Source: Aquirufa aurantiipilula (GTDB lineage Bacteria > Bacteroidota > Bacteroidia > Cytophagales > Spirosomataceae). Taken from it: DNA of 64,000 nt. This document shows positions 16,989-25,804 of the stretch, in pieces. Every line of letters begins with the position of its first letter. The stretch's first letter is position 1. The position numbers were made by a program, and so were the translations under genes. The stretch is taken from positions 1-64,000 of the forward strand of contig NZ_JAANOG010000001.1 in NCBI RefSeq assembly GCF_019923745.1, in the 5' to 3' direction. A model generated the notes under the pieces. That model did not search any database, was not told the origin of the DNA, and was given only the letters and a program-made list of their open reading frames with translations.

Positions 16989-17981
16989 TTACTCCAAAAG
17001 GTCTCCCAAAAACATCAAATACGGCGCAAGGGCCTCTGAATCCATGTCTTTGAAACGGTGGTAATGACCACCAAGTAGGTTGTGAAGGGTAGGTTTAAGA
17101 CGTTTCCAGCGTGTTTCAGGAAGGTGTGCACGTCTTTCCAAATATTCAATTTTGGTATCTAATGCCTCTACAATTAGATTTGGATTGGTGGCCAACATGG
17201 CATCACGCACTTGACAAAGAAATGACCAATTTTTTAAATATGGCGCGACTTTTTCAGCATGTGGCCGGCTCATACGATCAACCATGGTCGGAGGTTTTCC
17301 TTCACTTCCTTTAACGCCAACCTGCTGTTCAGAATGCAAACGGTAGTGTACATAGGTAGCCGGAATAAAGTCGATTTTATTTTCCGCTGCTGCCATAATT
17401 CCTAACCATGCATCATGTAAGAAAGAGGAGGGAAGTGAATTTGGAAAGGGACTGACACGTTCAAAATAGGACTTTCTTATTCCCATGGTACAACCCGTCA
17501 CACGATTGCCATCCAACAAGATTTCCAAAGATTTGCCATTTTTCCATTCCTGCTGCTGTTTTTTCCTGAAGCGGAAAGATTGCCAAAGTTGTTTGCCAGA
17601 GGTTTGTCCAAATTCATCCACCAATAGTGCGTCTGTGAAGATAGCATCAATGTCTGGATGTAAATTAAAGTAGGTGTAAACCCGCTCCAGCTTTTGTGGA
17701 ACCCAAAAATCATCTTGGTCGGCAGGGAAAATAATATCACCCTGACAAAGAGACATGGCCTTCTCGAAATTGCGATAGGTACCTAATCGTTCAGGGTTTT
17801 TATAAATTTTAAGGGGTAATCTATCTGAAAATTGCTCAAGTATAGCTAAAGTTTGATCTGTGGATCCTTCATCGCAAACAATGATTTCATCGGCTTGCAA
17901 GGTTTGATCAACAAAGCTACTTAGTTGTGTTCGTAAAAATTTTTCCCCGTTACGGGTACATAATGCGATGGAAATATTCAC
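16989..17981 (-). CDS. Glycosyltransferase family 2
   Basis: The 330-residue protein opens with ISIALCTRNGEKFLRTQLSSF and continues with ADEIIVCDEGSTDQT and a DQDD motif at about 89-92 (FPADQDDFW), the GT-A nucleotide-sugar binding and metal sites of family 2. The C-terminal half contains SSFLHDAWLG, which fits the acceptor/catalytic region of rhamnosyl- or galactosyl-type transferases of surface polysaccharides. The start is GTG at 17981, ten bases after polA on the same strand; no ATG is available near it. No membrane segment is evident. The sugar is not predictable. Confidence 0.88.
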   Translation of the reverse strand: MNISIALCTRNGEKFLRTQLSSFVDQTLQADEIIVCDEGSTDQTLAILEQFSDRLPLKIYKNPERLGTYRNFEKAMSLCQGDIIFPADQDDFWVPQKLERVYTYFNLHPDIDAIFTDALLVDEFGQTSGKQLWQSFRFRKKQQQEWKNGKSLEILLDGNRVTGCTMGIRKSYFERVSPFPNSLPSSFLHDAWLGIMAAAENKIDFIPATYVHYRLHSEQQVGVKGSEGKPPTMVDRMSRPHAEKVAPYLKNWSFLCQVRDAMLATNPNLIVEALDTKIEYLERRAHLPETRWKRLKPTLHNLLGGHYHRFKDMDSEALAPYLMFLGDLLE

Positions 17982-17991
17982 AATTTAATCA

Positions 17992-20841
17992 TTAATGGGC
18001 CTCCAACCAATTTGCACCAACACCAATACCCGTTTCAATTACAACGCCTAAATCTAGGGCAGAACACATGATTTTATCAATCCTTTCGCGAAGGTAGCCA
18101 ATTTCATCCACATGAGCATCAAATACAAGTTCGTCATGTACAGTTAGGATCATTTTCGACTTCAAATTTTCTTTCCAAAGGAAATCTTGGATTTGAATCA
18201 TGGCCACTTTAATCATGTCAGCAGCTGATCCCTGAATAGGCGCATTGATGGCATTTCGTTCAGCAAAGCCTCTCTCATTCATATTGGGAGAAAGTATATC
18301 TTTTAAATACCTTCTTCTTCCAAGTACGGTTTCAACGTAGCCAAAATCCCTTGCCTTGGCTATACTTTGGTCCATATACGACTTCACCTTAGGGAATTCA
18401 ATGAAATATTGATCAATGATTTCTTTGGCTTCCGTTCTCGAAATGCCTATCTGAGCAGCTAAGCCAAAGGCAGATACTCCATAAATAATACCAAAGTTGA
18501 CTGTTTTTGCCTTTCTTCTCATGTCAGAACTAACCTCTTCTAATGGTACTTGAAACACCTTGGCAGCTGTTGCTTTGTGAACATCCAAACCTTTATTAAA
18601 GGCCTCGCACATCGAATCATCCTGTGAAAAGGCCGCCATGATGCGCAATTCAATTTGAGAATAATCCGCTGAAAGAATTTGATATTCCTCATTTCTAGGT
18701 ATAAATGCCTTTCTGATTTCTCTACCTCGAACTGTACGGATTGGAATATTTTGTAAGTTAGGATCTTTAGAAGACAATCGGCCGGTAGCCGTTACTGCCT
18801 GCATGAAAGAGGTATGAATGCGTCCTGTTTTCGGCGAAATCAATTGAGGAAGTGCATCCACGTAGGTGGATTTGAGCTTTTGTAATTCCCTGAAATCTAA
18901 AATCAATGAAGCAATTTTATGCTCACCTTCTAATTTGGAAAGGATTTCTTCCCCCGTCATATATTGACCAGTTTTGGTCTTTTTGGCTTTAGGATCTAAG
19001 CGTAATTTTTCGAATAAAACTTCTCCTAACTGCTTAGGAGAGGCAATGTTAAAGGATTCACCTGCTAATTCAAAAATCTGCTTTTGAACCTCTTGTGAGT
19101 CTTTTTCTAAGGTATTTGACATATCCTTCAAGAAAGGAATATCCAATAAAACACCTTCTCTTTCTACAGTAGATAAAACGCGCGCCAAAGGCATTTCAAC
19201 TTCTTTGAAAAGTTGAATTGTTTTTTCATTTGTACCCATTAATTGGTCCAAATGTGGTTTTATTTGCCAAGTAATGTCGGCATCTTCCGCGGCATATTCT
19301 TTGACTAAAGCTACATCCACATCTCGCATATTACTTTGTTTAGCTCCTTTTTTGCCAATTAATTTCTCAATAGACATAGGCTCATAATGCAAGTAGCTCA
19401 TGGACATGGCATCCATATTATGGCGTTTTTCTGGCTCAATTAAATAATGTGCCAACATGGTATCATAGGTTTCTCCATTGATTTCTATACCATAATTGGC
19501 CAAGACGCTCATGTCATATTTGATATTTTGAGCGATTTTCTGAATTTGATCATTAGCAAAAAGCTCCTTGAACAAATCGATTTGTTGTTGACATGCCTCC
19601 TTATCCTCAGGAAAAGGAATGTAAAATGCCTCTCCTTTTCTATAGGCAAATGACATTCCCACTAATTCAGCATCAATAGCATTGATGTTGGTTGTTTCTG
19701 TATCAAAACAAAACGAGCTTTGTCGGGCTAAATACGTAATCAATCCTTTGATTGCTCCTTCGCCTTGAACTAAATGGTATTGGTGTGGTGTATTTTCTAG
19801 TGTATTGAAAGATTGGTAATTAGTAGCCTCCTCTTCATCTGTGTTTATTTCTTCTGAAGGACTTGGATTGGGGGCTGTAGGTGCGGGGCTACCAAACATA
19901 TCCATTTGATTGGCTGCCACTTTAGGACTAGCTTTGGCTTTAGGGGCGGCGGGCTCTACGCTTGCGTCCTCACCTAATATTCTTTTTCTTAACGTGCGGA
20001 ATTCCAACTCGTCCAAAAGTGGCTCTAACAAGGCCTTATTGGGTGGAGTATACAGTAATTTTTCTTCTTCGTATTCCAAAGGAACTTCACAGAGTATACG
20101 TGCCAAATGCTTGGATAAAATACCTTGCTCTTTAAAATTAACTAGGTTTTCCTGTAGCTTTCCTTTGAGCTGATCCGTGTTTTCCAATAGGTTTTCTAAA
20201 GACCCAAACTGTTCAATCAACTTTTGAGCCGTCTTTTCTCCAACTCCAGGAATTCCAGGGATATTGTCGACCGCATCTCCCATCAATCCTAACATGTCAA
20301 TTACTTGATCTACATGTTGGATATTCCATCGAGCACAAACCTCTTCAGGACCTAATATTTCTACGCCTTTACCCATAAAGGCAGGCTTGTACATTTTTAT
20401 TCTTTCTTCTACTAATTGTCCATAATCCTTATCTGGGGTCATCATGTAAACCACGATATCGGGATTTGCTTTAACAGCTTTTTTAGCAATGGTTCCTATG
20501 ATATCATCAGCCTCATAACCATCCATGATGAGTAAGGGAATATCCATGGCTTCTACTAAGCGTTTGACGTAGGGAATGGCAATGGTGATGTCTTCCGGCT
20601 GGACTTGTCGCTGTGCCTTGTAGGGCGTGTATTCGATGTGACGAAAAGTAGGAGCAGAGGTGTCAAAGGCAACACCCAAATAATCAGGTTTTTCCTTTTG
20701 GATAACCTCTAGAATGGTATTGGTAAAACCGAATACGGCACTGGTATTTATTCCTTTTGATGAGATTCTGGGTGTTTTAGCAAATGCAAAATGGGCACGA
20801 TAAATCAAGGCCATTGCATCAAAAAGGAATAATTTTTTCAT
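17992..20841 (-). CDS. polA: DNA polymerase I with 5' nuclease and proofreading domains
   Basis: All three domains appear intact in 949 residues. The 5'-3' nuclease (about 1-290) has DGYEADDIIGT and GDAVDNIPGIPGVGEKTA. The 3'-5' exonuclease (about 360-560) has FCFDTETT (acidic DxE), NIKYDMSVL and YAAEDADITW, so proofreading residues are retained. The polymerase has ATGRLSSKDPNLQNIP, SADYSQIELRIMA (motif A), RRKAKTVNFGIIYG (motif B) and TVHDELVFD (motif C). A Pro/Ala-rich linker of about 60 residues separates the first two domains. The enzyme fills gaps in repair and removes RNA primers. A TATCTTTG promoter element lies 39 bases upstream. Confidence 0.97.
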   Translation of the reverse strand: MKKLFLFDAMALIYRAHFAFAKTPRISSKGINTSAVFGFTNTILEVIQKEKPDYLGVAFDTSAPTFRHIEYTPYKAQRQVQPEDITIAIPYVKRLVEAMDIPLLIMDGYEADDIIGTIAKKAVKANPDIVVYMMTPDKDYGQLVEERIKMYKPAFMGKGVEILGPEEVCARWNIQHVDQVIDMLGLMGDAVDNIPGIPGVGEKTAQKLIEQFGSLENLLENTDQLKGKLQENLVNFKEQGILSKHLARILCEVPLEYEEEKLLYTPPNKALLEPLLDELEFRTLRKRILGEDASVEPAAPKAKASPKVAANQMDMFGSPAPTAPNPSPSEEINTDEEEATNYQSFNTLENTPHQYHLVQGEGAIKGLITYLARQSSFCFDTETTNINAIDAELVGMSFAYRKGEAFYIPFPEDKEACQQQIDLFKELFANDQIQKIAQNIKYDMSVLANYGIEINGETYDTMLAHYLIEPEKRHNMDAMSMSYLHYEPMSIEKLIGKKGAKQSNMRDVDVALVKEYAAEDADITWQIKPHLDQLMGTNEKTIQLFKEVEMPLARVLSTVEREGVLLDIPFLKDMSNTLEKDSQEVQKQIFELAGESFNIASPKQLGEVLFEKLRLDPKAKKTKTGQYMTGEEILSKLEGEHKIASLILDFRELQKLKSTYVDALPQLISPKTGRIHTSFMQAVTATGRLSSKDPNLQNIPIRTVRGREIRKAFIPRNEEYQILSADYSQIELRIMAAFSQDDSMCEAFNKGLDVHKATAAKVFQVPLEEVSSDMRRKAKTVNFGIIYGVSAFGLAAQIGISRTEAKEIIDQYFIEFPKVKSYMDQSIAKARDFGYVETVLGRRRYLKDILSPNMNERGFAERNAINAPIQGSAADMIKVAMIQIQDFLWKENLKSKMILTVHDELVFDAHVDEIGYLRERIDKIMCSALDLGVVIETGIGVGANWLEAH

Positions 20842-20879
20842 ATATTTAATCTTTATTAGATGGGCTTTTGGAGCCTAAA

Positions 20880-20887
20880 CAAAGATA
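20880..20887 (-). promoter_or_regulatory. Bacteroidota-type -7 element for polA
   Basis: TATCTTTG on the minus strand fits the TAnnTTTG consensus and stands about 39 bases ahead of the polA ATG. A matching -33 TTG is not clear. It lies in the 65-base divergent gap with pdxH. Confidence 0.45.
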
Positions 20888-20906
20888 AGGAATAAATACT
20901 CGAATT

Positions 20907-21539
20907 ATGAATTTAGCAGCCCTAAGAGAAAATTATCAGAAAGGAGAATTGTTGGAAAGTAAGGTGCATCCTGATCCATTAGAGCAGTTTAAGATTTGGT
21001 TTAAAGAAGCACAAAATGCGGAATTACCTGAGCCTAATGCCATGTTTTTAAGTACTTTGGGGAAAGACATGCGTCCATCAGGGAGAATTGTTTTATTGAA
21101 ATATGTGGACCGAGGATTTTCCTTTTTTACGAATTATTTTTCAAGGAAAGGGCATGATATCGCACATCACGACAAAGCATCAATTACTTTTTTCTGGGGT
21201 GAATTAGAGCGACAAGTTCGTATTGAAGGACATATTGAAAAGGTGGATGAAAAGTTGTCTACTGAGTATTTTCAATCCAGACCGAGAGCCTCACAAATTG
21301 GTGCTTGGGTATCTGAGCAAAGCGCTAAAATACCTCATCGGGAATTTTTGGAGGAGCGTTTCAAGGAATTGGAGAAACAATACGAAGGAAAAGACATTCC
21401 CAAACCAGAACATTGGGGAGGCTATGAGTTAATTCCTGATTATATGGAGTTTTGGCAAGGAAGACCTTCTAGGCTTCACGACCGTGTGGTATATGAATGG
21501 GTTAATGGAAGTTGGGAAAGATTTCGAATTGCACCTTAA
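20907..21539 (+). CDS. pdxH: Pyridoxamine 5'-phosphate oxidase
   Basis: The enzyme oxidises pyridoxine or pyridoxamine 5'-phosphate to pyridoxal 5'-phosphate with FMN. The 210-residue protein shows family landmarks: PNAMFLSTLGKDMRPSGRIV, FFTNYFSRKGHDI, FFWGELERQVRIEG, SRPRASQIGAWVSEQS, and the C-terminal FWQGRPSRLHDR with the catalytic/FMN-site Arg and His, ending FRIAP. The length is typical. It is divergent from polA and convergent with bshB1, with an inverted heptamer repeat in the gap behind it. Confidence 0.96.
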   Translation: MNLAALRENYQKGELLESKVHPDPLEQFKIWFKEAQNAELPEPNAMFLSTLGKDMRPSGRIVLLKYVDRGFSFFTNYFSRKGHDIAHHDKASITFFWGELERQVRIEGHIEKVDEKLSTEYFQSRPRASQIGAWVSEQSAKIPHREFLEERFKELEKQYEGKDIPKPEHWGGYELIPDYMEFWQGRPSRLHDRVVYEWVNGSWERFRIAP

Positions 21540-21542
21540 ATT

Positions 21543-21611
21543 AATTGTAAATGGTAAATGGTAAGTTGAATTCTTAACTCATTTATAATTCACCATTCAC
21601 CAATTACAATT
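21543..21611. repeat. Inverted pair of AATGGTR heptamer repeats, no gene inside
   Basis: The left arm at 21543-21562 (AATTGTAAATGGTAAATGGT) and the right arm at 21592-21611 are inverted copies matching at 18 of 20 positions, separated by 29 bases. They fill the convergent gap between pdxH and bshB1 and could form a hairpin that ends transcription from both sides. The TAATTTATAATTTATAAT run beyond it is a further imperfect short repeat. Confidence 0.75.
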
Positions 21612-21624
21612 CATAATTTATAAT

Positions 21625-22347
21625 TTATAATATTGTTTCAAATCCTCTTAAGCCCATCGTTCTTTGGCTTTGATATCCTTCACCATATTTGACGCCAATT
21701 TTGTGACCCATTTCCATGGAACGGGCACGAATGAATTCTAGGAAGTCAGGAGAAGAAATGTAGGAGTCAGGTTCATTGGAGTTCGGATCAAAGAATTGAC
21801 TTTTGAATGCACGAATAGATTGCTCTTTGATATCCCAATGGGCACTAATGTCAATTACAAAATCAGGTGTTAAATACCGATCTTGAATGTAATGAAATAC
21901 ATGCTTAGGTCGCCAAGCAGCTTGGGCATTACCTTGCTCATCATGAGTTTCTATTTTTCGTAAACCGGATAAAAAACAGGCATCTATTGCCAATTGGGCA
22001 CCTTTCCCATGGTCAGGATGTCGATCTTCCAAAGCATTTGCCAAAACGATTTCAGGTTGATATTTGCGAATGACCTGAATTAATTTCAATTGGCTTTCTT
22101 CATCATTTCGGAAGAATCCATCGCGGATGCCTAAGTTCTCTCTGGCATGTAAACCTAAAATAGCCGTAGAAGCAGCAGACTCAGCAATACGAATTTCAGG
22201 AGTTCCTCGTGTACCTAACTCACCACGGGTGAAATCGACAATGCCTACTTTTTTACCTTGTTGAATTTGAGATACTATGGTACCCGAACAAGCTAGCTCT
22301 GCATCATCGGGATGCGCGGCCATGACTAAAATATCAAGTTTCATCAT
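21625..22347 (-). CDS. bshB1: Bacillithiol biosynthesis deacetylase BshB1
   Basis: This enzyme removes the acetyl group from GlcNAc-malate to give GlcN-malate in bacillithiol synthesis. The 240-residue LmbE-like protein has the zinc motif AHPDDAELACSG at about 11-22, TRGELGTRGTPEIR and HPDHGKGA, the combination that separates BshB1 from other PIG-L/LmbE deacetylases. bshA and bshC are not in this window. The start overlaps the stop of the upstream M23 peptidase gene (TAATG), so translation is coupled. trxB lies just beyond on the same strand, giving a three-gene run. Confidence 0.92.
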   Translation of the reverse strand: MMKLDILVMAAHPDDAELACSGTIVSQIQQGKKVGIVDFTRGELGTRGTPEIRIAESAASTAILGLHARENLGIRDGFFRNDEESQLKLIQVIRKYQPEIVLANALEDRHPDHGKGAQLAIDACFLSGLRKIETHDEQGNAQAAWRPKHVFHYIQDRYLTPDFVIDISAHWDIKEQSIRAFKSQFFDPNSNEPDSYISSPDFLEFIRARSMEMGHKIGVKYGEGYQSQRTMGLRGFETIL

Positions 22348-23444
22348 TAGTGAATGCGTAAACGTCTACCTGCTCGAATAGTGGAGCTGAGTTTTAATCC
22401 ATTTAATCTTGCCAATTTGGTTACTGATATTCCTGCTCGCTGAGCAATGGAATACAAGGAATCACCTGAACGAACTCTTGTCCAAGCTGTACGTCGCGAT
22501 CGAATCTTTTCACCCGCACTACCATATTCATTTCGAAGGGAAAGTGAGCGTCTATCAAATGTTCTAGCTGTAATTAATAAGTGATCTGAAAGCGGTTCTC
22601 CCGTGCTTAAATTGTACACATTGTTTGGATTAAAGGGATTGCCTTCATACCTAGTTTCAAAGTGCAAATGGGACCCTGTACTTCTTCCTGTATTCCCACC
22701 TAAACCAATTTCATCACCAGCTTTCACAAAAGTTCCAGCTTCAAAATTTCGTTTAGAAAGGTGACCATAAAGTGTTTCAAGGCCATTGTAATGTCTGACT
22801 ACCACATAGTTACCATAACCCGAATAATCAAAACCTGAAATACGTACTATGCCATCAAAGGCCGACATCACGGGGTATCCTGTTTCTAAATCTAAATCTA
22901 CACCAGCATGTAAGCGGCCCCAACGTGGACCAAATGGACTGGTTTGTTTGACTACATTTAAAGGGGGCGACCAATTTCTTCCGCTTCCTACATTGTATAA
23001 TTCAATATCCACGGGTTCATCAAAATCTTTGATATCTATGTCGTAAGGGTCTATACTTTTCGTATCCCAAATGGCAAAATAGGAGGCCACGGTGACAAAA
23101 TCTTCACTTCCTACAGGAGCATTTTCTTCTTCAATTTCCACAACTAATGCTTCTCCTTCATCAATGGAAGTGGTATCGAAATTACTGATGGTTGGGTTTA
23201 AAACTTTGATGGGTTCGTATTTACGTTCCTGCATCTCAGAACCTGCCACCATGCCGGAAGTTTCTGTTTCATTTCGAAATTGTAAGGGAGGAAGATCATC
23301 GATTTCCTCTTTCTTTTCTTTGGTATTGGGGCTTGATTTGGTCTCTATCTTGGTGCTTTTTTTGAACAAATTACGTTCTTGAGCCTTTGCAGTAAAGGCA
23401 AAAAAAGTGACCGACAGGAAGAAAATCAGGTTTTTTACTGACAT
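22347..23444 (-). CDS. M23 metallopeptidase with C-terminal LysM domain
   Basis: The 365-residue exported protein (signal peptide ending FTAKAQ, about residue 21) has an acidic linker to about residue 160, an M23/LytM domain at about 170-290 and a C-terminal LysM at about 320-365 (RVRSGDSLYSIAQRAG). The zinc ligands of the M23 family are present: His of HAGVDLDLE with its Asp, and the HLHFE motif. It is expected to cut peptidoglycan cross-bridges or to activate amidases at the division site. It lies nine bases after trxB and overlaps bshB1 by one base. The LysM order (after the peptidase) is less common than LysM first. Confidence 0.9.
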   Translation of the reverse strand: MSVKNLIFFLSVTFFAFTAKAQERNLFKKSTKIETKSSPNTKEKKEEIDDLPPLQFRNETETSGMVAGSEMQERKYEPIKVLNPTISNFDTTSIDEGEALVVEIEEENAPVGSEDFVTVASYFAIWDTKSIDPYDIDIKDFDEPVDIELYNVGSGRNWSPPLNVVKQTSPFGPRWGRLHAGVDLDLETGYPVMSAFDGIVRISGFDYSGYGNYVVVRHYNGLETLYGHLSKRNFEAGTFVKAGDEIGLGGNTGRSTGSHLHFETRYEGNPFNPNNVYNLSTGEPLSDHLLITARTFDRRSLSLRNEYGSAGEKIRSRRTAWTRVRSGDSLYSIAQRAGISVTKLARLNGLKLSSTIRAGRRLRIH

Positions 23445-23453
23445 AAATGAATA

Positions 23454-24392
23454 TTAATGTAAATGATTGGCAGCCAACCATCTTTCTGCGTCTAAAGCAG
23501 CCATACAACCGCTACCTGCCGCTGTTACGGCCTGACGATAAATGGAATCCTGCACATCTCCGCAAGCAAAAACGCCAGGGATATTGGTACGAGAACTTCC
23601 TTTCTCTGTGATCAAATATTCTTGAGCATCCATGTCCAATTGATCTTTGAAAATGGATGTATTGGGTTGATGACCAATGGCCACGAAAAATCCAGTTAAG
23701 GCAATTTCCTCCGTAGCTCCGTTTTCACGGTTTTTGATGCGAATACCTGTAACTCCGTTGGCATCTCCTAGAATTTCTTCTGTTTCAGAATTCCAATGGA
23801 TATGTATTTTGGGGTTGTTTTTAACTCGTTCCTGCATGATTAAAGACGCGCGCATTTCGTTTCTGCGTACTATCATGTGTACCTCAGTACATAAATTGGC
23901 TAAATAACTTGCTTCTTCAGCAGCTGTATCACCTGCACCTACTACGGCCACAACTTGGTTACGGTAAAAGAAACCATCACAAACTGCACAGGCAGAAACG
24001 CCTAGACCATTGAAAGTAGTTTCTCCTTCCAATCCTAACCATTTGGCAGAAGCACCGGTAGCAATTATCACTGCATCCGCTTCTAATTCAATTTGGTCAT
24101 CAATCCATACTTTTTTAGGTTGACTACTAAAGTCTACTTTAGTGGCTAAACCAAAGCGTACATCAGTACCAAATCGTTTCGCTTGATTTTCTAAATCCTG
24201 CATCATAGTAGGTCCATCTACACCTTTCGGGTAGCCTGGAAAATTGTCAACTTCCGTGGTAGTCGTTAACTGACCACCTGGTTGTCCACCTTGATACATA
24301 ATTGGTTGTAAACCTGCTCTAGATGCGTAAATAGCTGCGGTATAACCTGCCGGCCCTGAGCCGATAATCAAACATTTTATTTTTTCTGCCAT
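23454..24392 (-). CDS. trxB: Thioredoxin reductase
   Basis: The 312-residue flavoprotein transfers electrons from NADPH to thioredoxin. The FAD site GSGPAGYTAAIYASRAG is at about 11-27, the redox-active pair Cys135-Ala-Val-Cys138 follows in SACAVCDG, the NADPH site GAGDTAAEEA is at about 152-161 and the C-terminal FAD motif is GVFACGDVQD. The length and motifs match low-molecular-weight bacterial TrxB. It leads a run with the M23 peptidase and bshB1. Since bacillithiol reductases belong to a related family, a role with bacillithiol cannot be excluded, but the CAVC motif argues for TrxB. Confidence 0.95.
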   Translation of the reverse strand: MAEKIKCLIIGSGPAGYTAAIYASRAGLQPIMYQGGQPGGQLTTTTEVDNFPGYPKGVDGPTMMQDLENQAKRFGTDVRFGLATKVDFSSQPKKVWIDDQIELEADAVIIATGASAKWLGLEGETTFNGLGVSACAVCDGFFYRNQVVAVVGAGDTAAEEASYLANLCTEVHMIVRRNEMRASLIMQERVKNNPKIHIHWNSETEEILGDANGVTGIRIKNRENGATEEIALTGFFVAIGHQPNTSIFKDQLDMDAQEYLITEKGSSRTNIPGVFACGDVQDSIYRQAVTAAGSGCMAALDAERWLAANHLH

Positions 24393-24492
24393 AAATTTAA
24401 TAACACCTTGAAGATCTCAAATGGTTCATGAAGGTGCAAAATTCGGTAAATAAGCGCAGAATCCCAAACGAGGATATTTTGCTATTAATCCT

Positions 24493-24500
24493 TACATTTG
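24493..24500 (+). promoter_or_regulatory. Bacteroidota-type -7 element for the symporter-maeB pair
   Basis: TACATTTG fits TAnnTTTG and lies 22 bases before the ATG at 24523. No clear -33 TTG is at the usual distance, so support is partial. Confidence 0.35.
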
Positions 24501-24522
24501 TTCATCATCTGCATACAAACGA

Positions 24523-25782
24523 ATGAGTAAAAAGAAAATTACACAGAACCTGACATTTTGGGTTTTAATCTCCATTTTTCTAGGTGTACTTTTAGGACAT
24601 TTTGCTCCAGATTGGGCCTTGTATTCCTTGATGGAAAAGAAATTTACTTATTCATTTTTGGGGGCAGACATCAGTATGGGCCCGAGTGTCAGTGAACTGC
24701 TGAGTGGATTTTTTATCAGTTTAGTGAAGTTATTTATTCATCCCATCATTTTCCTGACCATCAGTTTGGGTATAGTCAATATGGGTAACCTAAAAAAAGT
24801 GGGTCGGGTAGGAGGAAAGGCCTTATTGTATTTTGAGGTGATAACTACTGTGGCATTAGTCATTGGACTTTTGGTTTCAACCATTTTAGTACCTGGTGAA
24901 GGAGTTATTCGTTCTGATGTGGCGGGAGGAGATATTAGTAAATACACTTCAAAAGCGGCTTCATTCTCTTGGTTATTATTTTTAAAGGAAAATTTCACGG
25001 TTCAAGTTTTATTTTTCTCCATCTTTTTTGGCGTTTTTTTAAACTCTGTCCGTGGAAAAGCACGCATGATTTCTGGCATGGAGCAAGCTTCCCACTGGGT
25101 ATTTAAAGCTCTTCATTGGGTTATGTACCTGGCACCATTAGGAGCCATGGGAGGTATGGCCTATACCATTGGTAAATTCGGCATACATTCTTTATTGCCT
25201 TTAGCCAAATTAATGGCCTCGGTTTACATTACGATGGGCTTATTTATATTTGTCATTTTGGCTTTGGTCATGCGCTCCTGTGGAGAAAGAATCACTTCTT
25301 TTTTGAGTTATATCAAAGCAGAATTATTGATTGTTTTAGGCACTTCTTCCTCCGAAGCAGCTTTGCCTTCTTTGATGCAAAAATTAGAAAAAATGGGTTG
25401 CTCTAAGTCTGTTGTCGGTTTAGTGGTTCCAGCAGGTTATTCATTTAATTTAGATGGTACTAGTATTTATCTATCTATGGCGACCTTATTTCTAGCTCAG
25501 GTATATGGTATTCAACTGAATTGGGGGCAATTATTGACCATCATTGGCGTTTTAATGGTTACTTCCAAAGGCGCAGCAGGTGTTACAGGAAGTGGATTTG
25601 TGGTGCTAGCGTCCACATTGACAGCTTTACAAGTAATTCCTCTTGAGGGCTTAGCCCTACTTTTAGGCGTAGATCGTTTCATGTCAGAAGCCAGAGCGAT
25701 CACGAACTTCATTGGTAATGGAGTAGCTACCATTTGGTTAGCGAAGCATGAAGGTGAATTTCACGCCCCAGAATCCGAATAA
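24523..25782 (+). CDS. Dicarboxylate/amino acid:cation symporter (DAACS family)
   Basis: The 419-residue protein has eight or so membrane segments and the two re-entrant hairpin signatures of the GltP/DctA family: the serine-rich GTSSSEAALPSLMQKLE near 275 and SFNLDGTSIYLSMATLFLAQ near 307, the latter written NxDG in the family. It imports a dicarboxylate such as glutamate, aspartate or malate with Na+ or H+. The NADP-malic enzyme gene follows after 22 bases on the same strand, which favours a C4-dicarboxylate. A paralogue, on the other strand, is cut by the window end (62947-64000). Confidence 0.9.
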   Translation: MSKKKITQNLTFWVLISIFLGVLLGHFAPDWALYSLMEKKFTYSFLGADISMGPSVSELLSGFFISLVKLFIHPIIFLTISLGIVNMGNLKKVGRVGGKALLYFEVITTVALVIGLLVSTILVPGEGVIRSDVAGGDISKYTSKAASFSWLLFLKENFTVQVLFFSIFFGVFLNSVRGKARMISGMEQASHWVFKALHWVMYLAPLGAMGGMAYTIGKFGIHSLLPLAKLMASVYITMGLFIFVILALVMRSCGERITSFLSYIKAELLIVLGTSSSEAALPSLMQKLEKMGCSKSVVGLVVPAGYSFNLDGTSIYLSMATLFLAQVYGIQLNWGQLLTIIGVLMVTSKGAAGVTGSGFVVLASTLTALQVIPLEGLALLLGVDRFMSEARAITNFIGNGVATIWLAKHEGEFHAPESE

Positions 25783-25804
25783 TTTTCATCAACATATATA
25801 ATTT

